Below are positions 24,033 through 35,024 of a stretch of DNA of 36,306 nt, one piece after another. The DNA is from an uncultured Phycisphaerales bacterium (GTDB taxonomy: Bacteria > Planctomycetota > Phycisphaerae > Phycisphaerales > UBA1924). Both the position numbers and the translations under genes were made by a program. How positions within the stretch are numbered: position 1 is the stretch's first letter; each line of letters opens with the position of its first letter. Under the pieces are notes generated by a model that was not told where the DNA came from, made no database searches, and saw only the letters and a program-made list of their open reading frames with translations. The stretch is from the NCBI GenBank assembly GCA_937871915.1, contig CALMPG010000005.1, positions 1 through 36,306 on the forward strand, read 5' to 3'.

Positions 24033-24401
24033 TCACAACGCGGAAATCTCGACGAGACCTCCGCTCACCGCTTCCACAACCAGTCGGTGCCCGTACAGGG
24101 CCTGCATGCCGACCAGACACCCGCCCCGTGCCTCGACCGCCGCGACGCGTTCCCAGCTCCCGAACCGCTCCATCTCGGCGTCGAACACCCGAGACTCGGC
24201 GTACGTCCCGTCCGCAAGCCTGTAGCGAACTTCGGCCCGGGCACGCAGTCCCAACGTTTGTATCGACTCGCGGTCGAGCGAGACCGCCCCATTGAATCCC
24301 GTGTCCACGATGGAACGGACCTCAAAAGCGCCGAGCGGTCCACGCACGCGCAATCGAAGCACGATGTCGCCCGAATCATCCACGGCCCCGACAAGGCTCA
24401 T
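24033..24401 (-). CDS. Retropepsin-like clan AA aspartyl protease
   Basis: The product is 122 aa. A single-domain protease of the retroviral type, with the catalytic motif IVDTGFNGAVSL (D33-T34-G35); it would work as a homodimer. The C-terminal GGCLVGMQALYGHRLVVEAVSGG corresponds in part to the second half of the fold. The ATG at 24401 overlaps the stop of the upstream small gene (ATGA, 24398-24401), so the two are coupled. Similar two-gene pairs occur in cyanobacteria and planctomycetes, to my recollection, and have been viewed as toxin-antitoxin-like, but this is not established. No signal peptide is seen. Confidence 0.8.
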   Translation of the reverse strand: MSLVGAVDDSGDIVLRLRVRGPLGAFEVRSIVDTGFNGAVSLDRESIQTLGLRARAEVRYRLADGTYAESRVFDAEMERFGSWERVAAVEARGGCLVGMQALYGHRLVVEAVSGGLVEISAL

Positions 24402-24673
24402 GGACCGCGACCCGCGGCCCCTGCCCCGATGCGCACGAACGAGTCCTGACCCATTCTCCCGAGAAAAAACCTGCCCTTGGGATGGCGAGCCTCCGCACGA
24501 TCCAGCGCGGCCAGCGCATCCGCATCGACCTCGTAGTCGCCAGAGTCAACGTCGATGGCCACGCACCGTCCATTGTGTGCGGGCTCCAGCACGGCGCGAA
24601 GCCGCTCTCGGTAGATGCGTTCTCCGAGTTCAACAGTCCCGGGTTGGGGAGTCTTCGTGCTCGGTGCTACCAT
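24398..24673 (-). CDS. Small protein partnered with clan AA protease, unknown
   Basis: The product is 91 aa. The core (about 12-85) has LGERIYRERLRAVLEPAHNG, then VAIDVDSGDYEVDADALAAL, then ARHPKGRFFLGRMGQDSFVRIG. I recognise the pattern as a small family that commonly precedes the aspartyl protease, but it has no known activity. The ATG at 24673 is chosen over 24685 and 24700 because GGAG lies 6-7 nt upstream of it. Its stop overlaps the protease ATG. glgP ends 46 nt upstream on the same strand. Confidence 0.72.
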   Translation of the reverse strand: MVAPSTKTPQPGTVELGERIYRERLRAVLEPAHNGRCVAIDVDSGDYEVDADALAALDRAEARHPKGRFFLGRMGQDSFVRIGAGAAGRGP

Positions 24674-24719
24674 TTGGCGCTCCATTTCCGGATGGATCAT
24701 AAGCCCGGGACGAGCGACC

Positions 24720-27371
<2,652 letters not shown>

Positions 27372-27386
27372 CTCTTCGGTTATCGG

Positions 27387-28703
27387 CTAGCAGGAGTGAT
27401 CGAACGAACAACGCGCACGACTCGGCGGGGAGAGAACGGGAGGGGCGGGGGGGGGGGGGGGGGGGGGGGCGCGGCGAGCCACCCACCTCTTCATCGCGGC
27501 GGGCTTCATTGGGGGCCCGCACAAGGCGATGGACCCGCCGGCCGCCCTCACCTCCGATCCATCCATCGCGAAACTCGCGAGCTTCGGGTCGTACAGGCTC
27601 TTCTCGGCCGTGGCGGTGATCGCCGTGGCTCGTCCCTTGAAAAGTTCGACCGTCGCCTCGCCCGTGACGTTCTTCTGCGTGTGGTCTACGAAAGCCTGCA
27701 GGGCCTCTCGCAATGGGTGGAACCACTGCCCGTAGTACGTCAGCTCCGCGTAGCGAAGGGCGACCTGCTGCTTGAAGTGCATGGTGTCGCGCTCCAGCGT
27801 GAGCTGCTCGATGGCCTTGTGGGCCTGATAAAGGATCTCCCCGCCGGGCGTCTCGTACGCGCCGCGCGACTTCATGCCCACAAGCCGGTTCTCGGCGAGC
27901 ACGACCTGTCCCACGGCGTGCCTCCCGCCGATCTCGTTGAGCGTCTCGATGATCTGCTCGCCGCGCATATCCTTGCCGTTCACGGCCACCGGGTTGCCGT
28001 GCAGGAACCGCACCCTCACCGATTCCATCGAGTCGGGCGCCTTCGACACCGGCACGGTCATGAGCCACACATCGTCGTGGGGCTTCTGGTCCGGGTGCTC
28101 GATCTCGGCGCCCTCGTGCGAGCAGTGCCAGAGGTTCCGATCGCGGGAGTAGATCTTCTTCTTGGTCTGCGCGATGGGCACGCCCTTCTTCGCGGCGTAG
28201 TCCACGGCCGCCTCGCGGCTGGTGAGCTCGAACGAAGGGTCCTTCCACGGGGCGATGATCCGCAGGTCCGGTCCGAGGGCCATGTACGTGAGCTCGAAAC
28301 GCACCTGGTCGTTGCCCTTGCCCGTGGCCCCGTGCGAGACGGCGTCGGCGCCGGTCTTGCGTGCCGCGGCGACCTGCCCCTTGGCGATCAGCGGGCGGGC
28401 GATCGACGTCCCGAGCAGATAGTCGTGCTCGTAGATCGCGTGGGCCCGGAGCATCGGGAAGCAGTACTGCTCCGCGAACTCGCGCCGCAGGTCCTCGACA
28501 ATGACCTCATCGGCCCCGCTCTTTCGAGCCTTGTCCTCGATGCCGTCGAGCTCGCCCGCGCCTTGGCCGAGGTCGGCCGCGTACGCGACGAGTTTGACGC
28601 CGGGATATCGGTCCTTGAGCCAGGGCAGAATGACGGAGGTGTCCAGCCCGCCGGAGTAGGCGAGCACGATCTTTCGGGGTGTATTTGTGGTGTGTCCGGG
28701 CAT
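27387..28703 (-). CDS. Argininosuccinate synthase
   Basis: The product is 438 aa as read. It joins citrulline and aspartate using ATP in arginine synthesis. The PP-loop is VLAYSGGLDTSV; SHGATGKGNDQVRFE, IAPWKDPSFELTSREAAVDYA, YSRDRNLWHCSHEG and ENRLVGMKSRGAYETPGG follow. Family similarity ends near CGPPMKPAAMKRW (about residue 405). The last 30 or so residues are encoded across a run of 23 G (27447-27469, seven or eight Pro codons) and are probably not native or depend on the true run length. TATAGT lies 8 nt before the ATG at 28703. glgP follows after 15 nt. Confidence 0.93.
   Translation of the reverse strand: MPGHTTNTPRKIVLAYSGGLDTSVILPWLKDRYPGVKLVAYAADLGQGAGELDGIEDKARKSGADEVIVEDLRREFAEQYCFPMLRAHAIYEHDYLLGTSIARPLIAKGQVAAARKTGADAVSHGATGKGNDQVRFELTYMALGPDLRIIAPWKDPSFELTSREAAVDYAAKKGVPIAQTKKKIYSRDRNLWHCSHEGAEIEHPDQKPHDDVWLMTVPVSKAPDSMESVRVRFLHGNPVAVNGKDMRGEQIIETLNEIGGRHAVGQVVLAENRLVGMKSRGAYETPGGEILYQAHKAIEQLTLERDTMHFKQQVALRYAELTYYGQWFHPLREALQAFVDHTQKNVTGEATVELFKGRATAITATAEKSLYDPKLASFAMDGSEVRAAGGSIALCGPPMKPAAMKRWVARRAPPPPPPPAPPVLSPPSRARCSFDHSC
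27447..27469. repeat. 23-base G homopolymer in the argG 3' end
   Basis: An uninterrupted run of 23 G on the plus strand (C on the coding strand). It lies after the conserved part of argG and sets the reading frame of the tail. It may be a genuine phase-variable tract, a collapsed or expanded repeat, or a sequencing artefact. Confidence 0.9.
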
Positions 28704-28711
28704 TTCGACCT

Positions 28712-28717
28712 ACTATA
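28712..28717 (-). promoter_or_regulatory. Putative -10 hexamer of argG
   Basis: TATAGT on the minus strand lies 8 nt before the argG ATG. An AGG directly after it could instead serve as a weak ribosome site. Confidence 0.5.
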
Positions 28718-28884
28718 GAGCGGCCGCGGCTGGCCACCCCCCGACAAACCGGAACACGGTGCTGGTTGGGCTCGAATCGGGTGGTAGTTCGCGTTTCATC
28801 GAGCAAGATGGAGTGCTTGGCCTATTCACGCACGCCGCGCGGCGGTGCGAGTGAATCGAGTTTGAATTGCCCAAAGGACCGTCG

Positions 28885-31014
28885 ATGTACGCAACCAGGA
28901 CCGTTGCCCTTCTCGCGAGCGTGGTGCTCTTGGCCGCGCACACCGCCCACGCCCAGCTGCGCGTGGCGACCTGGAACATCACCAACTGGCAGGCCTCGCA
29001 GGCCGCGACCCGGGGGAGCGCGTTCCAGACGGCGTTCTATGGAGTGGTCCCTGGGGGGTTGCTCTATGCCGGCCACCAGTTCGCTCCGGACGTGCTGATT
29101 GTTTCGGAGATCATCCAGGGCGGCACGCCCCCCTCCTATCCGATCCACAGCTCCTACCAGACCACCGGCCAGGCCAACGTGGACGCGTTCGTGAGCCTGC
29201 TCAACACGGCCAGCGGCTCCCCGGGCGACTGGACCGCCGCGCCCTATGTCCCCAACCAGGGCGACACCGGCAACGCCCTGTTCTACCGCACCACTCGTGT
29301 GCAACTCATCGACACCACCACGCTCGGCTGCGGATTCTCGAACGCCCCGTGCGGCGCCGGGAACGCGACGATCGACGTCGGCTCGGGCGCGGACCAGTCC
29401 CCTCGCGACAACCAGCGCTGGCGCGTCCGCCTCGTCGGCTACGGTCCGGGCGTGGGCTCCGAGATGTACCTCTACGGCGGCCACTTCAAGGCCAGCGACG
29501 GGTCCGCCGAGCAGGCCCGCAAGGTGCCCGAGGCGCAGCGCATCCGCACCGACGCGGCGGCCCTGCCCGCGGGCGCGGGCTTCATCCTCGGGGGCGACCT
29601 GAACGTGCAGACCAGCGCACGAAACTACTACCAGATCCTCGTCGGAAGCGGGACGGGACAGTTCGTCGATCCCATCAACAAGCCCGGAGCGTGGAACGCC
29701 AACTGCACCTTCCGCAACATCCACACCCAGGAGCCCACGAGCGCCGGAACCGGCGGCATGGACGACCGGCACGACCAGTTGCTGATCTCGACAACCCTTC
29801 GCAACGGGCAGGGGCTGTCGTACCTCCCGTTCGCTCCGGGGGGCAACATCTTTGCCTCGTTCGTCAATCCGCCCGGGTCCTGCTCCAACTCGGGCTCGCC
29901 GGCCTCGGGGAATCCCAGCCCGACGTCCACCGCCTGGTTCGACGCCAACCACTCCTACCGCTGCTGGGGCAACGACGGCAACCACTACAACCTCGGCATC
30001 GCCGACACGGCCACCGTCTCGGTGAACACCATGGTCGGCCAGACGATCGCGCAGGCCCTGGTCACCACCTGCGCCGGAAACGGCCACCTCCCCGTCTATC
30101 TCGACCTGCAGGTTCCCGCCGTGCTCGGCGCCCCATCGGGCACGATCGATCTGGGCACCGTCGTCCAGAACTCGGGCACGTCGTACACGCTCCAGGTCTC
30201 CAACGCCGCGGACTTTGCCAAGTTCAGCAAGGACGGCACCGGGTGGGGCATCGACGGCCTCTCCTACTCGCTGGGAATCTCCTCGAGTTCCTTCTCGCTC
30301 CCCGGCGGTTCGGGCCCCTTCGAGGCCGCGGCGGCCAGCCCCGTTACACCCAACAACCACACGATCGCGCTCGACACCTCGACCCCGGGCGCCAAGTCCG
30401 CGACGATCACCATCGCCTCCGACGACCCCGCCGAGCCGACGAGGGCGCTCACCCTCACCGCCTTCGTGCAGGCCTTCACCCCGACGGGCGCGTGCTGCAC
30501 ACCCTCCACGGGGGCGTGCTCCGTGGTGCTGCAAACCTCGTGCACGAGCCCCGACACATGGAACGGCGCGGCCTCCTGCACCTCTCCCGGCAATCCGTGC
30601 CCGCAGCCCACCGGCGCGTGCTGCACGCCGAGCACCGGCGCGTGCTCGATCGACGTACAGGCGTCCTGCTCCAGCCCGAACATCTGGGACGGCGGGGCCT
30701 CGTGCGTCGCGCCAAATCCATGCCCCCAACCCGCCGGCGCGTGCTGCATCGGCACGGTGTGCTCCATCACCGGTTCGGCCGGGTGCCTCGGTGCGTTCCA
30801 GGGTGTCGGGGTGGCTTGCAGCCCCCCCGGTCCCAATCAGGTCGTCTGCTGCCCCGCGAACTTCAACCAGGTCAACGGCATCACTACCGCCGACGTCTTC
30901 GACTTTCTCAACGCATGGTTCGCGGGCAACCCCGCCACCGACTTCAACAACAACGGCACGCTTGAGGTCCAGGACATCTTCTCGTTCCTGAACGCCTGGT
31001 TCGCCGGATGTTGA
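28885..31014 (+). CDS. Secreted endonuclease/phosphatase-like protein with dockerin-like end
   Basis: The product is 709 aa. A signal peptide (cut near AHA/Q24) is followed by an endonuclease-exonuclease-phosphatase fold (about 24-412): ATWNITNW (N31), VLIVSEI (E75), GGHFKAS, GGDLNVQ (D238, N240) and DRHDQLLIS. The family's final SDH is replaced by GNGH (G400-H401). A beta-sandwich choice-of-anchor-like domain (about 412-530) follows. Next are three Cys-rich repeats beginning TGACC or AGACC (about 533-650), then a two-repeat dockerin-like module (about 657-709) ending AWFAGC, which is characteristic of Phycisphaerae. The ATG at 28885 has AAAGGA upstream. A terminator follows. It is divergent from argG. 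Confidence 0.85.
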   Translation: MYATRTVALLASVVLLAAHTAHAQLRVATWNITNWQASQAATRGSAFQTAFYGVVPGGLLYAGHQFAPDVLIVSEIIQGGTPPSYPIHSSYQTTGQANVDAFVSLLNTASGSPGDWTAAPYVPNQGDTGNALFYRTTRVQLIDTTTLGCGFSNAPCGAGNATIDVGSGADQSPRDNQRWRVRLVGYGPGVGSEMYLYGGHFKASDGSAEQARKVPEAQRIRTDAAALPAGAGFILGGDLNVQTSARNYYQILVGSGTGQFVDPINKPGAWNANCTFRNIHTQEPTSAGTGGMDDRHDQLLISTTLRNGQGLSYLPFAPGGNIFASFVNPPGSCSNSGSPASGNPSPTSTAWFDANHSYRCWGNDGNHYNLGIADTATVSVNTMVGQTIAQALVTTCAGNGHLPVYLDLQVPAVLGAPSGTIDLGTVVQNSGTSYTLQVSNAADFAKFSKDGTGWGIDGLSYSLGISSSSFSLPGGSGPFEAAAASPVTPNNHTIALDTSTPGAKSATITIASDDPAEPTRALTLTAFVQAFTPTGACCTPSTGACSVVLQTSCTSPDTWNGAASCTSPGNPCPQPTGACCTPSTGACSIDVQASCSSPNIWDGGASCVAPNPCPQPAGACCIGTVCSITGSAGCLGAFQGVGVACSPPGPNQVVCCPANFNQVNGITTADVFDFLNAWFAGNPATDFNNNGTLEVQDIFSFLNAWFAGC

Positions 31015-31054
31015 ACTTCGACGCCGACGAGACGGGCATCATCCGCACAAGCGA

Positions 31055-31082
31055 AAGACCCCGGGCGAGCGGCCGGGGTCTT
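31055..31082 (+). terminator. Terminator between convergent genes
   Basis: A 10-bp stem, AAGACCCCGG (31055-31064) and CCGGGGTCTT (31073-31082), with an 8-nt loop, followed on the plus strand by GTTCTCTTG. It ends the dockerin-like gene. The minus-strand side reads TTTCGCTTG and may also serve the PLP-binding protein gene. Confidence 0.75.
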
Positions 31083-31117
31083 GTTCTCTTGTGGTGGCAC
31101 GCGACGCGCGGGACCGC

Positions 31118-31960
31118 TCAATCCTCGTCCTCGTCCTCCGCCCCATCGCCCATCCCCGGCTTGGCCTCGCCGAAGAGCGAGGTCCCCACGCGGACCATGT
31201 TCGCCCCCTCCTCGATGGCCGCCTCGTAGTCGCCGCTCATCCCCATAGAGAGGATGTTGAACCGCGTGCCGGCCATGCCCGACTCGCGGACCTCCTCGAA
31301 GAGTTCGCGGCACCGCCCGAACGTCTTGCGGGTCTCCATCGGGCTGGCCCCCAGCGCCGCCATTGTCATCAGCCCCCGCACCTGCACGTGCACCATCGTG
31401 TCGATCTGCTCGGCCAGATGGGCCGCCGCGGCGATGGCGCACCCGTACTTCTGCGATTCCAGCGAGCAGTTCACCTGCAGGAGCACCTCGATGGGCTGCT
31501 CCCGCTTGAGGCCGATGATCTGGAGCTCCTCGGCCAGCCGGAGAGAGTCCACCGAGTGGATCAGGCGGCAGAGCTCCACGGCCTTGCGGGCCTTGTTGCG
31601 TTGCAGGTGCCCGATCATGTGCCAGCGGACCACCGGCGGCAGGCCCCCGCCGGCCTTCACGGCCGCGCCGTGGAGAGAATCTCCCGTGTCCCCGCGCTGC
31701 CACTGCACGCCCGCCATGGTGCGCTGCCGGGCCATCCACTCGTCGATGATCGCGGCCCGCTGCACCAGCTGCTGCACGCGGTTCTCGCCGAAGTCGGCGT
31801 GCCCCAGCTTGATCAGTTCGCGGATCTGGTCCGGCTCGGCGGTCTTGGTCACCGCCACGAGCATCACGCTCTCGGGCGTTCGACCGAACTTGCGCGCCGC
31901 GTCGGCGATCCGCTGGCGCACTTCCGTGTACCTGTCCTTGAGTGTCTCGAGCGTTGTCAT
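31118..31960 (-). CDS. YggS family PLP homeostasis protein
   Basis: The product is 280 aa, longer than the usual 225-235. It binds pyridoxal phosphate through Lys39 (VAVTKT) and keeps free PLP balanced in the cytoplasm. Family landmarks are FGENRVQ, RWHMIGHLQRNK, LLQVNCSLESQKYG, VRGLMTM, LSMGMSGDYEAAIEEGA and VRVGTSLFG. About 30 extra residues lie between FGENRVQ and RWHMIGHLQ (QRGDTGDSLHGAAVKAGGG), and the C-terminus is acidic (GDGAEDEDED). The ATG at 31960 has AGGAGG upstream at a long spacing of about 11 nt. It converges on the dockerin-like gene. Confidence 0.92.
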   Translation of the reverse strand: MTTLETLKDRYTEVRQRIADAARKFGRTPESVMLVAVTKTAEPDQIRELIKLGHADFGENRVQQLVQRAAIIDEWMARQRTMAGVQWQRGDTGDSLHGAAVKAGGGLPPVVRWHMIGHLQRNKARKAVELCRLIHSVDSLRLAEELQIIGLKREQPIEVLLQVNCSLESQKYGCAIAAAAHLAEQIDTMVHVQVRGLMTMAALGASPMETRKTFGRCRELFEEVRESGMAGTRFNILSMGMSGDYEAAIEEGANMVRVGTSLFGEAKPGMGDGAEDEDED

Positions 31961-32145
31961 GGTCGGATATGGCCTCCTGCCGCCGACGTGGAGCCGAGCC
32001 AGCGCTAGAAGCAGCGCGATGGGGCTCGCGGCGGGCGATCCCGCCGAACGAGCGTATCCGAGAGTATGGGCCAATTCCTGCCGCGTGCCAAGGGAGCGCC
32101 GCATCCGACAAGCGCCCGGCATGTCCGCGATTCGACCACGCCCGC

Positions 32146-32151
32146 TATCCT
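32146..32151 (+). promoter_or_regulatory. Putative -10 hexamer of the peroxiredoxin gene
   Basis: TATCCT lies 5 nt before the ATG at 32157. No Shine-Dalgarno is present. Confidence 0.4.
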
Positions 32152-32156
32152 CACCC

Positions 32157-32645
32157 ATGCCCAACGACCACCTCAAGCCCCGCGACAAGGCCATCGCCGT
32201 CGGCGACGCCGTCCCCGATTTCACGCTCCAGACCCAGGACCGCGCCCCCTGGCGCCTCTCCGACGCCGTCAAGCAGGGCGACGTCGTCCTCTCGCTGTTC
32301 CCCTTCGCCTTCACCGGCGTGTGCGGCACCGAGATGAAGTGCGTCACGCAGGAGATGGGCGCGTGGAAGGGCCGCGGGGCCAACGTCGTCGGCGTCTCCT
32401 GCGACTCCCCCTTCACCCTCAAGGCCTGGGCCGAGAAAGAGGGCCTCCGGCACACGCTCCTCTCGGACCAGCACCGCGAACTGACCCGCGCCCTCGGCCT
32501 GTACTGGGCCGACATGAACACCACCAACCGCGCCACCGTCGTGCTCGCCAAGTCCGCCGATGGCCACGCCAAGGTCAAGTGGGTCCAGGCCCGCCAGCCG
32601 GGCAACGCCATGAAGTGGGAAGAGGTCCTGACCGTCATCTCCTGA
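32157..32645 (+). CDS. Peroxiredoxin (AhpC/TSA, AhpE/BCP-like)
   Basis: The product is 162 aa. It reduces peroxides through the peroxidatic Cys56 in PFAFTGVCGTEM, with Thr53 completing the TxxC motif. Further cysteines are C62 and C82, either of which could resolve the sulfenic acid; VGVSCDSP is typical of the family. No signal peptide is seen, so it should be cytoplasmic. The ATG at 32157 has a TATCCT box 5 nt upstream and no Shine-Dalgarno. The thioredoxin-TPR gene converges on it with an 18-nt gap. Confidence 0.93.
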   Translation: MPNDHLKPRDKAIAVGDAVPDFTLQTQDRAPWRLSDAVKQGDVVLSLFPFAFTGVCGTEMKCVTQEMGAWKGRGANVVGVSCDSPFTLKAWAEKEGLRHTLLSDQHRELTRALGLYWADMNTTNRATVVLAKSADGHAKVKWVQARQPGNAMKWEEVLTVIS

Positions 32646-32663
32646 CCCCCGCGTGGCCGGCGA

Positions 32664-33827
32664 TCAGGGCCTGGCGGGGGCGGCGGGTTTGGACCCCTCC
32701 GCCGGCTTCTCCGGCTCGGCCTTCACCGTCGCGGCCGCCTTCGCCTGACGGATCTCGTTGAGGCGGTCGGTGTAGTACCGCTTCTCCATTTCTTCCGGCG
32801 CCACATCCACCGCGCGCTGCATCGTCGAGATCGCCTCGTCGAACAGCCCGCCGTTCTTGAGAGCCACGGCCAGCACCGAGAGCGGCGCGGCCGTCGCCCC
32901 CTTGGTCAGGTCCACCAGCCGCCGCGCCAGCGCCGTCGCAAACTCGCGATCCGCGGGGGCAAGATCGGGGGTTCCCGCCACGCGATCCGCCAGAGGCATG
33001 AGAGCGTCCGCGTCGTCCTTGAACTCGCCCGCGGCCACGGTGCGGGCCATCGCGACGGCCCGCGGGACATCCTTGCTCGACACGATGATCGCGTACCTCG
33101 TCGCCGCCAGCACGCTCGCCAGGTCGGGCCGGATCGCCTCGATCTCCCCGAGCAACTTCTCGGCCTCGGCCCAGTTCCCGTCGCGCTGGGCCGCGGAGTA
33201 CTTGCCGTCGAGTTCGGCGAATCGCGCCTGGCGCTCCTCGTGCTTCCTGATATCGAAGGCGCCGTCGGCGACTTCCTTGACCACCAGTTCCATCCCCTCC
33301 GCAACCTGGTTCGGGTTGCCGTGCCACACCATCCGGCCGTCCTTGTCCACGACGAACGCGTGCGGGATGCCCTGCACGCCCGCCCCGCCCAGGTACGCGG
33401 CCCCCGTCCCCCCGCCGTCGAGCATGATCGAATACACCATCCGGTCCCCCGCCTTGTCCACGAAGTCCTGCACCTTCCTGGACGCGTCGGCCCCGTGATC
33501 GACGCTCACGCCGATCACGGTCACGCCCTTGGCGGCGTGCTTCTTCTGCGTGGCCGTCAGCTTGGGAATGCTCACCCGGCAGGGCATGCACCAGGTGGCC
33601 CAGAACTCCACCACATACGCCCTGCCCTTCTCGAACGACTTGACCTCAACCCCCTTGAACCACTTGGCCGCGTCGAGGGCGGGCGCCGGATCTCCGGGCT
33701 TGAGGGCCCTCGGCGGGGCCGCCGGAAGGATTGCCATCTGTCCCGCCGCCTCCCGCCCGACCCCCCCCACGCCCGCGCCGAGAACGCACGCGAGGACACA
33801 CACACCGCTCAGGCTCGTTCGACGCAT
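32664..33827 (-). CDS. Exported TlpA-like thioredoxin with TPR-like tail
   Basis: The product is 387 aa. A signal peptide (about 1-29) is followed by a TlpA/ResA thioredoxin domain (about 45-195) with WATWCMPC (C80, C83) and the cis-Pro segment VQGIPHAFVVDKDG. Residues about 205-365 are helical and repeat-like (NWAEAEKLLGEIEAIRPD, GLFDEAISTMQRAVDVAPE), resembling TPRs. The tail is rich in Ala, Lys and Pro. It should act as a thiol oxidoreductase outside the cytoplasmic membrane, with the helical tail binding a partner. The ATG at 33827 has GGAG about 8 nt upstream. It is the second TlpA fusion in the window. Confidence 0.85.
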   Translation of the reverse strand: MRRTSLSGVCVLACVLGAGVGGVGREAAGQMAILPAAPPRALKPGDPAPALDAAKWFKGVEVKSFEKGRAYVVEFWATWCMPCRVSIPKLTATQKKHAAKGVTVIGVSVDHGADASRKVQDFVDKAGDRMVYSIMLDGGGTGAAYLGGAGVQGIPHAFVVDKDGRMVWHGNPNQVAEGMELVVKEVADGAFDIRKHEERQARFAELDGKYSAAQRDGNWAEAEKLLGEIEAIRPDLASVLAATRYAIIVSSKDVPRAVAMARTVAAGEFKDDADALMPLADRVAGTPDLAPADREFATALARRLVDLTKGATAAPLSVLAVALKNGGLFDEAISTMQRAVDVAPEEMEKRYYTDRLNEIRQAKAAATVKAEPEKPAEGSKPAAPARP

Positions 33828-33899
33828 GGCTCGCTCCGTTTCACCCCTGAAGCCCCGCGGATGCTAGAGCGCACCGGCCGCGCCGACCGCCCGCCCACC

Positions 33900-33905
33900 T
33901 ACAGT
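33900..33905 (+). promoter_or_regulatory. Putative -10 hexamer of the polyprenyl synthase gene
   Basis: TACAGT lies 7 nt before the ATG at 33913. No Shine-Dalgarno is present. Confidence 0.4.
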
Positions 33906-33912
33906 TGCGCTC

Positions 33913-34938
33913 ATGCCCCCCACCCTTCCCGCGATCGGCCCGGAGTCCGGCGAGATGCTCGCCCTGATCGACGCGTCGCTGCGCCGCGTCGAGGAGGCCT
34001 TCGACCTCGCCCTTCGCTCCGACCTGCCCCCGGTGCAGCGGCTCGTCTCGCACCTGGAGTCGTACCGAGGCAAGATGCTCCGCCCCTCGCTGGTGCTCCT
34101 GTGCGGGCTGGCCGCCTCCGAGCCGCCCGCACCCGCCGCCCCCCTCTCCGACGCCCACATCACCATCGCCGCCGTGTGCGAGATGATCCACATGGCCACC
34201 CTCGTCCACGACGACGTTCTCGACGAGGCCGACATCCGCCGCAAGGGCGCCACCGTCAACCGCCTGCGCGGCAACGAGGCCGCGGTCGTCCTGGGCGACT
34301 ACGTCTTCTCCGCCGCCTACCGCCTCTGCTCCACCCTCGCCGGCGAGCGAGGCCGCCACGCCGCGCTGCTCATCGGCCAGACGGGGATGACCCTCTGCGC
34401 CGGCGAACTCCTGCAACTCCACCACCGCCGGAACTTCTCCATCGACGAGCCGACGTACTTCGAGATCGTCAAGCGCAAGACCGGCTCCCTCATCGCCGTG
34501 GCCTGCCGCCTCGGGGCGGAGCAGTCCGGCGCGGACGCCGACCTCGCGGCCCGCTTCGAGCTCTTCGGCCTCAAGCTCGGCGTGGCCTTCCAGATCCAGG
34601 ACGACCTGCTCGACCTCACCGGCGACCAGGGCGTCGTGGGCAAGCCCCTTCGCAAGGACGCCGAGCTCGGCAAGCTCACCCTCCCGATCATCCACCACCT
34701 CGCCGCCGCGACCCCGCCGCTCCGCATCCGCACGCTCCTGCTGCTCGACGAGTTCTCTCCCACCGGCGGCGCGCGGCTCCTCGACGCCCTCGAATCCACA
34801 CGCTCCATCGACCACGCCCACGGCGCGGCCCGCCGGCTCGTCGAGGAGGCCAAGTCCCTCCTTGCGCCCATCGCCGATTCCCCGGCCAAACACGCGCTGC
34901 TCGCGATGGCCGACCAGGTCGTCTCCCGGGCGTGGTAG
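33913..34938 (+). CDS. Polyprenyl diphosphate synthase (trans type)
   Basis: The product is 341 aa. It elongates allylic diphosphates with isopentenyl diphosphate. The two aspartate-rich motifs are DDVLD (D100-D104, first) and DDLLD (D230-D234, second), with GKMLRPSL before and GKLTLP after them. The residue five before the first motif is a small Ala (A95), which in this family usually allows long products such as the quinone side chain; that product length is inference. The start ATG at 33913 has TACAGT 7 nt upstream. It is divergent from the thioredoxin-TPR gene. asd lies 86 nt downstream. Confidence 0.92.
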   Translation: MPPTLPAIGPESGEMLALIDASLRRVEEAFDLALRSDLPPVQRLVSHLESYRGKMLRPSLVLLCGLAASEPPAPAAPLSDAHITIAAVCEMIHMATLVHDDVLDEADIRRKGATVNRLRGNEAAVVLGDYVFSAAYRLCSTLAGERGRHAALLIGQTGMTLCAGELLQLHHRRNFSIDEPTYFEIVKRKTGSLIAVACRLGAEQSGADADLAARFELFGLKLGVAFQIQDDLLDLTGDQGVVGKPLRKDAELGKLTLPIIHHLAAATPPLRIRTLLLLDEFSPTGGARLLDALESTRSIDHAHGAARRLVEEAKSLLAPIADSPAKHALLAMADQVVSRAW

Positions 34939-35024
34939 CCGGGTTCCAATCACCCACGTCCGCCAATCGAACCTCCCGCTCGGTTCCGGTTTGATCCCGC
35001 CCCCTTCCCCTCTCCCCCTTTCCC

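Noticed and set aside
27405..27540. Frameshift in argG upstream of the G tract
   Set aside because: The segment GGSIALCGPPMKPAAMKRW still resembles the family end in the same frame, so no frame change is needed before the tract.
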